Source: Pseudemcibacter aquimaris
Lineage (GTDB): Bacteria > Pseudomonadota > Alphaproteobacteria > Sphingomonadales > Emcibacteraceae
Direction of reading: 5' to 3'
NCBI RefSeq assembly: GCF_028869115.1
Contig: NZ_CP079800.1
Coordinates: forward strand, 744,001-808,000
DNA length: 64,000 nucleotides
The translations under genes were made by a program, and so were the position numbers. Positions within the stretch are counted from its first letter, which is position 1. The number at the start of each line of letters is the position of its first letter. Shown here one piece after another: positions 1 through 7,887 of this stretch. The notes beneath the pieces were generated by a model, which saw only the letters and a list, made by a program, of their open reading frames with translations, made no database searches and was not told the origin of the DNA.

Positions 1-2
1 AT

Positions 3-1217
3 CATGGTAATCCGCAAGGTAATAGTGAAATAGGGGGAAAGCTACAAAAAGATAAGGCGCATACGAATGCAGTATTAAGAAAACTTGGTTACCCGACGAC
101 CCAACAAGTCATCATTAGAAACCTTGAACATTGTACGGCTGAGGCACGAAAAATGGGATTTCCTGTCGTGATAAAACCAGTAAACATGGGGCAAGGTAAA
201 GGAATTACCGCAAATATTAAAAATGTTGAAGAGTTGAAGTTTGCCTTTCAAAAAGCTTCTGCCGTTAGCAACAGTTATTTAATTTTGGAAAAATTTGTTG
301 AAGGTGACGACCATAGAATTTCTGTCACTAACGGCAAAGTGAATTTAGTATCCAGAAGGCGCGCACCATACGTTATTGGTGATGGTGTTAATTCCATTAC
401 ATCATTGATTGAGCAAGAAAACAGACGTCGTTTAGGTCTTGTTGATGAAGAATGTGATTTTTATTCGTTAGTGATAGATGACGAGATGCTTAGGCTTTTA
501 AATGGCCAAGGGTTTTCACCGGATAGTGCACCAAGTATAAACGAAAAAGTGATGCTCGGTACTATTGATAATGTTTCAACAGGCGGTACTTTGAAAGCAA
601 TTAATATGGAAGATGTTCATCCAGATAATATCAAGATGGCAGGGTATGTTTGTAGAGCCTTTAGAATGACGTCCATGGGTATTGATTTCATGACACCTGA
701 TATTTCAAAATCCTGGCGGGAAGTTGGCGTTATTCTTGAGTTGAACGCATATCAGATGGTCGGTAAAGAAGTTGCTGCCCGAGTGTTTAAACATGAATTT
801 TCAGATAAAAATAACGGGCGGATTGATAGCATATTAATCGTTTCACAAAATAAAGAATTCGGAAGACATTTTCTTGAAGTTAATAAAGAGAAATATTTAA
901 GCCTGGGATATTCTGAACATGATTACACATTGATCAATGGTGGGGAAACAACTGCATTAGAAGATAATATTTATAGTCGTTGTTTATCCATGATACTTGA
1001 TCCTGAATGTGATGGATTAATGGTTATGATGACACCCGATCAAATTGCTAAACAGGGTTTGCCATTAGATCATTTTGACAAGGTTATCGTTGATGATCAA
1101 TGCAAGGATGTACTTTGGGATAATCAAGACGGAAAAATCAAAATCCTTGATTGGTTAGATGGTTTTTGTTCTGAGGTAAAAATCATATCTTTTGATGAAA
1201 TCGTTCATATACCTTAA
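3..1217 (+). CDS. CphA-like ATP-grasp ligase, paralogue 1 of 4 (5' truncated by window edge)
   Basis: The frame is open from base 3, so the first in-frame ATG (153) is internal; about 190 N-terminal residues lie outside the window when compared with the next three genes. What is visible is a cyanophycin-synthetase-type ATP-grasp domain: the lysine loop FPVVIKP, the segment SRRRAPYVIGDG, the VHPDNIKMA helix, GIDFMTPDISKSWRE and the metal-binding LELN. A C-terminal segment of about 130 residues follows (from RIDSILIV) that aligns by eye with the start of the CphA Mur-ligase domain but has no GTNGKT P-loop. The substrate is unknown; ATP-dependent amide or peptide bond formation is inferred from the fold. 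It probably forms an operon with the three paralogues downstream (26-bp gap to the next). Confidence 0.8.
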   Translation, partial: HGNPQGNSEIGGKLQKDKAHTNAVLRKLGYPTTQQVIIRNLEHCTAEARKMGFPVVIKPVNMGQGKGITANIKNVEELKFAFQKASAVSNSYLILEKFVEGDDHRISVTNGKVNLVSRRRAPYVIGDGVNSITSLIEQENRRRLGLVDEECDFYSLVIDDEMLRLLNGQGFSPDSAPSINEKVMLGTIDNVSTGGTLKAINMEDVHPDNIKMAGYVCRAFRMTSMGIDFMTPDISKSWREVGVILELNAYQMVGKEVAARVFKHEFSDKNNGRIDSILIVSQNKEFGRHFLEVNKEKYLSLGYSEHDYTLINGGETTALEDNIYSRCLSMILDPECDGLMVMMTPDQIAKQGLPLDHFDKVIVDDQCKDVLWDNQDGKIKILDWLDGFCSEVKIISFDEIVHIP

Positions 1218-1243
1218 CTTTTAAAAATGGAAATTTTGAATTA

Positions 1244-3025
1244 ATGGAAATTAAAATCAATAATTTAAAGGTTTTTCATGGACCCAGTATTTATCTATCC
1301 AAAAAAGCTGTTGTCCTAGAATATGAATTGCCAATTAAGAATTATAACTTTTCCGAAAATGATTTTAATAACATGAAGTCTGTTTTACCTGATCATGTTG
1401 CAAATTTAGTGATCACGCCTGAACTTTTTAAACAAAAAAACATTCCTCAATTAATGAAAATTTTATTATGTAATCTATTAAACCTAAAAGGTAATAGAGA
1501 ATTTTTTATTGAGGATAAAATAAACGACAATCAAAATCATACTATGGTCGTTCAATTTTTTGATGAAGTCGTAATAAAAATAGCAATAAATATTATGATG
1601 ACCATTATTAATCATAGTCTTGCGAATGGAAAAACGAACACATTTCAATTAAAACAGCACATTTCGATGGCAGTAGAACACTTGATTTCTGAAATGCCGG
1701 GAAATGTAATTCGTATTATGCAAGAAGAGGCAATCGAACGAAATATTCCGTTTTATCCGGTTGGAAACAAACCAACAGTTTATTTGTATGGACAAGGTTC
1801 CCAGGGAATAATTTATGACCATTCGTCAAACAGAAATGATAGTGTTTTTGGTTATTTTCTTTCAAGAAGCAAATTGAAGACTTGCCAATTCATTCGCACA
1901 TTAGGGTTTCCTGCGACAATTCAATTACCTGTTCGTACTTTTGATGATTGCATTCGAGCTGCTGATCAAATTGGATACCCTGTCGTGGTTAAACCTAATG
2001 ACGGGGAAAGAGGGAATGGTATTACAACGAACATCCAAAATGTACAGAGTTTAAAGGCAGCATATGAAAAATCGAATAATTATTCTGATGGGAATAATAT
2101 AGTTGAAAATTTTATCCCTGGTACAAATTACAGGTTTACTATTTCTCAAGGGAAATTGAATTCAGCATATGTCATGATGGCCGCCCAAGTAAGAGGGGAT
2201 GGCAGTAGTTCAATTTCAGCATTAATAGAAGTTGATAATGTAAAGAGAAGTGCTCAAAAAGATATAGGAATGGGGGTCAAAGAACTAATCCAGGATCAAA
2301 AAATGAGCGAAATTCTTAATTATAATGGTTATTCATTTGATACGGTGCCTAAAAAGGGTGAAGTCGTTATGTTAGGTGATGTAACCAACCTTGCATCCGG
2401 TGGTTCATATGAACGGATTCCGCATGACATAATTCATGAAGATGTAAAAGAAATGATGTTTGATATCGTTAATGCATTGAGCATAGATAACGTTGGAATT
2501 GACTATATTTCTGAAGATATTTCAAAATCATGGAGAGAGACAGGAACGATAATTGAAGTAAATATTTTTATTTCAATGGAAAAGACGCTTGCCGCTAATA
2601 TATTCAACAATCATTTTTCTAATGAGAAAGATGCCCGAGTAAGAACAATTCTTGTTGTTTCAAATAGTGACCAAAAAGCAAAAGAAAATTACACGCAAGA
2701 ATTTAATAAATGTAGAAATTTTGGATTTGTAAGCTTGGATAATGTTTTGTTTAGAAATAGTAAGATGTTGATGAATGAGGTTGATTTGTATAATCGTTGT
2801 CGAGGACTATTGTTAAATCCCAATTGCGAAGGATTGTTTGTTTTTATGACACCGGAGCAAATTTTGCGACAAGGATTGCCATTGGATAGTTTCGAGCTAG
2901 CAATAATTGATCAAAACTGCGATTTATCCGTCTGGAAAAAAGAATATGGAATATGCGATTTAAACGAATGGCTTGATATGTTTTGTACAAAAATTGATAA
3001 TAATTCTATAGATGAAATGAATTAG
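1244..3025 (+). CDS. CphA-like ATP-grasp ligase, paralogue 2 of 4
   Basis: This 593-residue protein has three parts. Residues 1-165 resemble the CphA N-terminal domain (KVFHGPSIYLSKKAVVLEY matches the CphA pattern of an RGPN segment near the N-terminus). Residues about 180-445 are ATP-grasp, with YLYGQGSQGIIYDHSS, ATP-binding Lys250 in YPVVVKP, GIDYISEDISKSWRE and metal-binding IEVN. The last part is the short Mur-ligase-like remnant (NPNCEGLFVFMTPEQI, QGLPLD) without a P-loop. It is divergent: the arginine just before the GDG motif, present in paralogues 1 and 3, is replaced by methionine (YVMMAAQVRGDG). Full CphA is about 870 residues or more, so roughly the last 300 are absent. The gene is very AT-rich. 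Function is unknown; an inactive or altered-specificity partner subunit is possible. Confidence 0.8.
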   Translation: MEIKINNLKVFHGPSIYLSKKAVVLEYELPIKNYNFSENDFNNMKSVLPDHVANLVITPELFKQKNIPQLMKILLCNLLNLKGNREFFIEDKINDNQNHTMVVQFFDEVVIKIAINIMMTIINHSLANGKTNTFQLKQHISMAVEHLISEMPGNVIRIMQEEAIERNIPFYPVGNKPTVYLYGQGSQGIIYDHSSNRNDSVFGYFLSRSKLKTCQFIRTLGFPATIQLPVRTFDDCIRAADQIGYPVVVKPNDGERGNGITTNIQNVQSLKAAYEKSNNYSDGNNIVENFIPGTNYRFTISQGKLNSAYVMMAAQVRGDGSSSISALIEVDNVKRSAQKDIGMGVKELIQDQKMSEILNYNGYSFDTVPKKGEVVMLGDVTNLASGGSYERIPHDIIHEDVKEMMFDIVNALSIDNVGIDYISEDISKSWRETGTIIEVNIFISMEKTLAANIFNNHFSNEKDARVRTILVVSNSDQKAKENYTQEFNKCRNFGFVSLDNVLFRNSKMLMNEVDLYNRCRGLLLNPNCEGLFVFMTPEQILRQGLPLDSFELAIIDQNCDLSVWKKEYGICDLNEWLDMFCTKIDNNSIDEMN

Positions 3026-3074
3026 AGTTGTTAAAGAGATTAAACCATTTTTGGACGACCAATTAATTTATCTT

Positions 3075-3116
3075 ATGAGACAAGAAATTATATTTAAATT
3101 AAGGGATAAATTATAG
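3075..3116 (+). other. Possible 13-codon leader ORF in the paralogue 2-3 gap
   Basis: In the 90-bp gap between the second and third ATP-grasp genes, an ATG opens a 13-codon frame (MRQEIIFKLRDKL). Its TAG stop shares its last base with the GTG start of the next gene. It could translationally couple the downstream gene, or be chance in AT-rich DNA. There is no independent support. Confidence 0.2.
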
Positions 3117-4849
3117 TGAGCGACCTGTCTTATAATATTCAGTTATATCGTGGCCCGAGCGAGAAGATACCGCATAAAGCTCTTGTACTTAATTTAGAAG
3201 GGAAATTATTAGAACAATCCGATAATTTTTCTGAAGAATTTAAGCAAAAAATACCTGTAATTTTACCGCCGCAGGTAATATCCCAGTTAAATCTGAATGA
3301 AATTGGAAATGTAAGCGAATTTACGGCTTCATTAATCAAGGCATTATTAAATCTAAAAGTGGATTATCCGTATGATATATCCACATATGATGAAGCTGAG
3401 GGTAAATTCAAACTCGTACTGCCATATGATATGGATGACCTGGTTGTACGCACTGCCAGATTATCAATGACCGTATTAAATCTTATTTTTCGTGATCAAC
3501 AAGTGATAACTAAGACGCAACAAAGCCAAATTAATAATTATGTTCAGGAGATTGTGAACTTATCACCAAGTACGATTATTGCGTCAATGCTTAAGACAGC
3601 AAAAGAATATGATATTCCGTTTACCGTAATTGATAAAGTTAATTTTGCCATCTCATACGGGCAGGGAGTTAATTCGAAAATTTTTCAATATGCTTCAACT
3701 GATAAAGATAGCAGTTTTGGTTATCATATGCAGAAAGATAAAATCAGTACCAATGTTTTTTTAAGAAAATTAGGATTTCCTGCCTCGGAACAATATATTG
3801 CTGCTGATTTCAATCATTGTAGAAAAATAATAGATGAAATTGGTTTTCCTGTGGTTATTAAGCCTCATGCAGAGGGGCGGGGTACTGGTGTTACAGCAAA
3901 TATATGTAAAATAGAGGACATTGAACCGGCATTCCTTGAAGCTTCTGAATTTTCGCCGGGCAGGGTTGTTATTGAAAAATATGTGCCGGGTGATGATCAT
4001 AGAATAAATGTTTATGAAGGTAAGGTTGTCTCTGTAATGCGTAGGCGAGCTGCGTTTGTTATTGGCGATGGTAGGTCAAGTTTACAAACCTTGGTTCAAA
4101 TTGAAAATAAACGTAGGTTGGAATTAAGGGCCGCAGGGGGACGATATCTGCAACAAATTGATCTAGATGTTGATGGTACGCAAAGATTAATTGCCGATGC
4201 GGGGCTTACATTAAAGTCTATTCCAGAAGAAGGTCGAAGAGTTAATTTGATTTCAATGGCAAATGTGTCACGTGGTGGTTCCGCTAAATTTTTAGATTTA
4301 AAAAATGTTCATCCTGATAATATTAAAATGGCCATTGATGTTGCACGTGCTTTTAGGTTGGATAATGCGGGACTGGATTTCATTACAGGCGATATCACGA
4401 AATCTTGGCAAGAAGAAGGAGCGATTATTGAGGTAAATGCTTACCCGTTTGTTGGCGATAATATTATCGGATTAATTTTTAAAGAAGAATTTGCCAAAAG
4501 AAATAATGGCCGGATTGATACGATGTTATATCTTTCAGATGATGAAAATAATGCGCATAGTTATTTTGATGAAATTAAAAACAAGTATAAAAACCTAGGT
4601 TTTACGAATGATAAATATACAGAAATATCAGGGATGGAACTTCATTTAAGACTTTTAGGTTTAATTGACAGGATTAATGCGCTGTCTTTAAACCCCACTT
4701 GTGATGGAATGCTCGTTCATATGAAACCAAAGGAAGTAAAAGAACTCGGATTGCCAATGGATCAATTTTCTAAAATTCTTGTTGATAAACATCTTGATAA
4801 AAAACTTGAATGGATTGAAAATTATACTAGTAAAATCGAGATAATATAG
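3116..4849 (+). CDS. CphA-like ATP-grasp ligase, paralogue 3 of 4
   Basis: A 577-residue protein with a GTG start preceded by AAGGGA. Residues 1-165 are the CphA-type N-terminal domain (LYRGPSEKIPHKALVL). Residues about 180-445 are a well-preserved ATP-grasp domain: SYGQGVNSKIFQYASTDKDSS, Lys249 in FPVVIKP, EKYVPGDDHRI, MRRRAAFVIGDG, VHPDNIKMA, GLDFITGDITKSW and IEVNAYP. From about residue 466 (RIDTMLYL) comes the short Mur-ligase-like tail, containing LNPTCDGMLVHMKPKEV and LGLPMD but with LSDDENN where CphA has its GTNGKT P-loop. Of the complete members this is the closest to a canonical ligase. In CphA the ATP-grasp half adds aspartate and the Mur half adds arginine; only a reaction of the first kind seems possible here. 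The real substrate is unknown. Confidence 0.82.
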   Translation: MSDLSYNIQLYRGPSEKIPHKALVLNLEGKLLEQSDNFSEEFKQKIPVILPPQVISQLNLNEIGNVSEFTASLIKALLNLKVDYPYDISTYDEAEGKFKLVLPYDMDDLVVRTARLSMTVLNLIFRDQQVITKTQQSQINNYVQEIVNLSPSTIIASMLKTAKEYDIPFTVIDKVNFAISYGQGVNSKIFQYASTDKDSSFGYHMQKDKISTNVFLRKLGFPASEQYIAADFNHCRKIIDEIGFPVVIKPHAEGRGTGVTANICKIEDIEPAFLEASEFSPGRVVIEKYVPGDDHRINVYEGKVVSVMRRRAAFVIGDGRSSLQTLVQIENKRRLELRAAGGRYLQQIDLDVDGTQRLIADAGLTLKSIPEEGRRVNLISMANVSRGGSAKFLDLKNVHPDNIKMAIDVARAFRLDNAGLDFITGDITKSWQEEGAIIEVNAYPFVGDNIIGLIFKEEFAKRNNGRIDTMLYLSDDENNAHSYFDEIKNKYKNLGFTNDKYTEISGMELHLRLLGLIDRINALSLNPTCDGMLVHMKPKEVKELGLPMDQFSKILVDKHLDKKLEWIENYTSKIEII

Positions 4850-4872
4850 ATCACAGATAAATAAAATATGGG

Positions 4873-6648
4873 GTGTCAGGTGTGAATATAATTAGCAAGA
4901 TATATCATGGGCCGAATATATATTCCTCTAATCGTATTATTGTGGTGGAGTTTTCAAAAAGCATTTTTGATGATGATTTAACGGTAACGATTAGTGATTT
5001 GGAAAAACTTCGCATGATAATTGCGCCGTCCATTTCTGAACTAATAGGGTTAGATCAGATGATTTCCAGCCCTGAAATTTCTAATGTTAATAAGTTGATA
5101 ATCGAATTGGTGAGAAGGTTTCTTTCTTATAAAGTCAATTATAATTTACCTATTGATATTAGGGAAATTGGTTCAAGTAAATATCAGTTGGCAGTAGAGT
5201 TTAATAATGTTGTTGCCGTTGATTGTGCAATTCGATTAGCCTTCATATTTACAAATATTATTAAATCTAAAGAAAAAAAATTAGCAAATCAAAATAACCA
5301 GATCCAAAGGTTGTTTTTGTTATTATCCAATAATGTTGCAGGTCCTTTAATTCAAGGTATGTTTTCTGCTGCAAAAGAAATGAATATTCCTTTTTATCTA
5401 ATTGATGGGGGGCAGTTTGAATATTCGTATGGCCAGGGTAATAAGGCTATAATTCATAGCCATGCGAGCAATGATCGAAACAGTCTATTCGGATTTAGAA
5501 TGTCGGATAGCAAAATGAAATCAAATCATTTTATTAAAACGTTAGGGTATCCCACGACTGAACAAATTACGACCCCGAATTTTGAAAGTTGTTTGAACGC
5601 AATAAATAAAATTGGCTTTCCGGTTGTTATAAAACCATTGGGTGCAGGTAGTAGCAATGGGATTACTGCCAATATTTGCAATCTAAACCAAGCACAAGCA
5701 GCCTATAAGTTGGCCGAACAGTTGTCACCGGGCAACATTGCTGTTGAGAAATATGTTGAAGGGGCTGTTTACCGGATTGAAGTGGCGAGCGGACAAATAA
5801 ATTTTGTAATTGAAATGACGCCTGCGCACGTCGTTGGGGACGGAAAAAATAAGATCGAGGAATTAATACGAATTGAGAATGAGAAGAGGTTTTTAGATCG
5901 TGAAAATGGTGGATATCTTAAGGATTTAAAAATTGACCAGTTTTCATTGGCTGAACTTCAAAATGCAAATTTAACAGTAAATTCAATCCCTGCAAAAGGT
6001 GAAAAAGCATTTCTGAATAGAATTTCTCATGCTAATTTTGGTGCTACCTCTAAAACAATTGAAATCGATCAGGTGCATCCAGATGTACAAGCAATGGCCA
6101 TAGAGGTATCAAAAGCATTCCGGCTTGATGTATCCGGCATTGATTATATCACGAAAGATATTACAAAATCTTGGCGTGAGAGCGGCACGATAATTGAGAT
6201 AAATACATTTCCGTCGTCGAATAAAGAAAGATCGATGAAAATTTTTGAAAAAGAATTTTCAACACCCAAAAATGCCAGAATTGATACAACATTAGTTATT
6301 TCTAATAAAAAGGATACTTCACTACATATTTATAATGAAAAATTGGAAAAATCCCCCAGAACGGGCTACGCACATCATGATGAATTGATATTTAGTAATG
6401 GTAAGATGGCGGTCTTAAATGAAGGGCTTCATGCAAAATGTTTGGCTTTACTCTTAAACCCTACCTGCGAAGGAATGGTTGTCGCAATGACACCGGAAGA
6501 TATCGTTAATGATGGTCTGCCGATTGATCAGTTTAGTGAATGTTTTATCGATCCAAATTGTAATGTTCAAGAATACAAAATGAATGAATTAAGCCTTGAA
6601 GATTGGCTTGGACAATTTGTGGATAAACTTGAAACCAGAGCTAATTAA
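4873..6648 (+). CDS. CphA-like ATP-grasp ligase, paralogue 4 of 4
   Basis: A 591-residue protein of the same three-part plan: N-terminal CphA-like domain (KIYHGPNIYSSNRIIVVEF), ATP-grasp with YSYGQGNKAIIHSHASND, Lys254 in FPVVIKP, VEMTPAHVVGDG-like segment (read as IEMTPAHVVGDG), GIDYITKDITKSWRE and IEINTFP, then the short tail with LNPTCEGMVVAMTPEDI and DGLPID. Like paralogue 2 it has methionine where paralogues 1 and 3 have arginine before GDG. The start could be the GTG at 4873 or the one at 4882. The gap to paralogue 3 is 23 bp, so it is likely the last gene of the operon. Its stop overlaps the stop of convergent xthA, with no obvious terminator between them. Confidence 0.8.
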   Translation: MSGVNIISKIYHGPNIYSSNRIIVVEFSKSIFDDDLTVTISDLEKLRMIIAPSISELIGLDQMISSPEISNVNKLIIELVRRFLSYKVNYNLPIDIREIGSSKYQLAVEFNNVVAVDCAIRLAFIFTNIIKSKEKKLANQNNQIQRLFLLLSNNVAGPLIQGMFSAAKEMNIPFYLIDGGQFEYSYGQGNKAIIHSHASNDRNSLFGFRMSDSKMKSNHFIKTLGYPTTEQITTPNFESCLNAINKIGFPVVIKPLGAGSSNGITANICNLNQAQAAYKLAEQLSPGNIAVEKYVEGAVYRIEVASGQINFVIEMTPAHVVGDGKNKIEELIRIENEKRFLDRENGGYLKDLKIDQFSLAELQNANLTVNSIPAKGEKAFLNRISHANFGATSKTIEIDQVHPDVQAMAIEVSKAFRLDVSGIDYITKDITKSWRESGTIIEINTFPSSNKERSMKIFEKEFSTPKNARIDTTLVISNKKDTSLHIYNEKLEKSPRTGYAHHDELIFSNGKMAVLNEGLHAKCLALLLNPTCEGMVVAMTPEDIVNDGLPIDQFSECFIDPNCNVQEYKMNELSLEDWLGQFVDKLETRAN

Positions 6649-7415
6649 ACGTTTAATTCGCACCAGATCGGGGTGTGGTCTGATGGTCTTTCTTTTGCCC
6701 TTGGGGTGCGGTCAATATCGCATTTTACCACTTTATCAGCCGCAGTAGGGCTAAGTAACAAATGGTCAATTCTAACGCCGTTATCTTTTTGCCAAGCACC
6801 CGCCTGATAATCCCAATATGTATAATTACGACCACTTGGTGTAAAAGCACGAAGCGCGTCTGTATATCCTAAATTCAAGAGTGTGAAGAAGCGGTCACGC
6901 GATTCCGGTTGAATTAGGGCATCATTTGCAAAACGTACCATGTCATAGCAATCTTCGTCCTTTGGACAAACGTTATAATCACCACAAAGAACGACATCTT
7001 CTTCCCAAGTGAGCAATTCTTCAGCACGTTTTACAAGGCGGTCCATCCATCCGATTTTATAATCAAATTTTGGCCCCGGAAACGGATTGCCGTTTGGAAG
7101 GTAAATGCTTGCAACACGGACACCATTGATGGTCGCTTCGATATATCTGGATTGCTCGTCGCTATCATCCCCAGGAAGACCGCGCATAACGTCCTCGATC
7201 GGGTGTTTTGAAAGAATAGCAACGCCGTTATAAGTTTTTTGGCCATGGGTTTCCACGTTATAGCCAAGGTCTTCTATTTCCACGCGGGGAAAGGCTTCAT
7301 CAACGCACTTTAATTCTTGAAACAAGGCCACATCAGGTTGAAATTCAGATAGCCATTCGGTGACACGCGGCAAGCGAGCTTTAACCGAGTTTACGTTCCA
7401 GGAAGCAATTTTCAT
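6645..7415 (-). CDS. xthA: Exodeoxyribonuclease III
   Basis: This 256-residue protein belongs to the exonuclease III / AP-endonuclease (EEP) family, which cuts DNA at abasic sites in base-excision repair. Visible motifs are MKIASWNVNSVKARL at the start (Asn7), the metal ligand Glu34 in FQELKC, GDYNVCP in the middle, and the C-terminal RIDHLLLS and SDHTPIW segments holding the catalytic Asp and His. Length is normal. It lies 3 bp downstream of erpA on the same strand, so the two are probably co-transcribed. Its stop codon overlaps that of the last ATP-grasp gene. Confidence 0.95.
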   Translation of the reverse strand: MKIASWNVNSVKARLPRVTEWLSEFQPDVALFQELKCVDEAFPRVEIEDLGYNVETHGQKTYNGVAILSKHPIEDVMRGLPGDDSDEQSRYIEATINGVRVASIYLPNGNPFPGPKFDYKIGWMDRLVKRAEELLTWEEDVVLCGDYNVCPKDEDCYDMVRFANDALIQPESRDRFFTLLNLGYTDALRAFTPSGRNYTYWDYQAGAWQKDNGVRIDHLLLSPTAADKVVKCDIDRTPRAKERPSDHTPIWCELNV

Positions 7416-7418
7416 AAA

Positions 7419-7760
7419 TTATACCGCGAATGATGAACCGCAGCCGCATGACGCGGTCGCGTTAGGGTTTTTAACAACAAACATGGAACCGGCAAGTTCT
7501 TCTGTATAATCAACTTCTGATCCCATCAAATACATTACTGATAATCCATCAACGAGCATGGTTGCACCGTCGCGTTCAATGACCAGGTCGTCGTCTTGTT
7601 TATCTTCAACAAGTGCGAAGTCATATTGAAAACCACTGCAGCCGCCGCCATTAATGGAAATGCGGAATTTAAGATCTTTGTTGCCTTTTGATTCGACCAG
7701 TGTGTTAATGCGCCTTGCTGCACTTTCACTAAGTGTTACTGGTGTGTTATCATTTGTCAT
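7419..7760 (-). CDS. erpA: Iron-sulfur cluster insertion protein ErpA
   Basis: A 113-residue A-type Fe-S carrier (HesB/IscA family) that delivers clusters to apo-proteins. The three conserved cysteines are visible: Cys41 in GGGCSGFQYDF, and Cys105 and Cys107 in the C-terminal CGCGSSF. Length fits ErpA. It is divergent from dgt, and the short region between them (about 7761-7887) should hold promoters for both directions. Confidence 0.93.
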   Translation of the reverse strand: MTNDNTPVTLSESAARRINTLVESKGNKDLKFRISINGGGCSGFQYDFALVEDKQDDDLVIERDGATMLVDGLSVMYLMGSEVDYTEELAGSMFVVKNPNATASCGCGSSFAV

Positions 7761-7887
7761 ATTCTTTTAAACCTTGAATATTATACCCTGTATGAATTTA
7801 TATGTATGTTAAACGATTGAATTGTCAATAGCCACCAAAAAGGCTTATGATGAAAAATACCCTTTAGAGATAGAAAAAGAAGTTTCC

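Noticed and set aside
153-155. ATG at 153 as the start of the first ATP-grasp gene
   Set aside because: The frame is open from base 3 and the translated upstream part aligns with the middle of the three complete paralogues; the gene starts outside the window.
1-6648. Graspetide (microviridin-type) RiPP ligase cluster
   Set aside because: The N-terminal domain and motifs are those of cyanophycin synthetase, the proteins are longer than graspetide ligases, and no precursor peptide with repeated acidic core is seen.
1-6648. Genuine cyanophycin synthetase
   Set aside because: All complete copies stop near 580-590 residues and lack the Mur-ligase P-loop, so arginine addition as in CphA is not possible by the usual mechanism.
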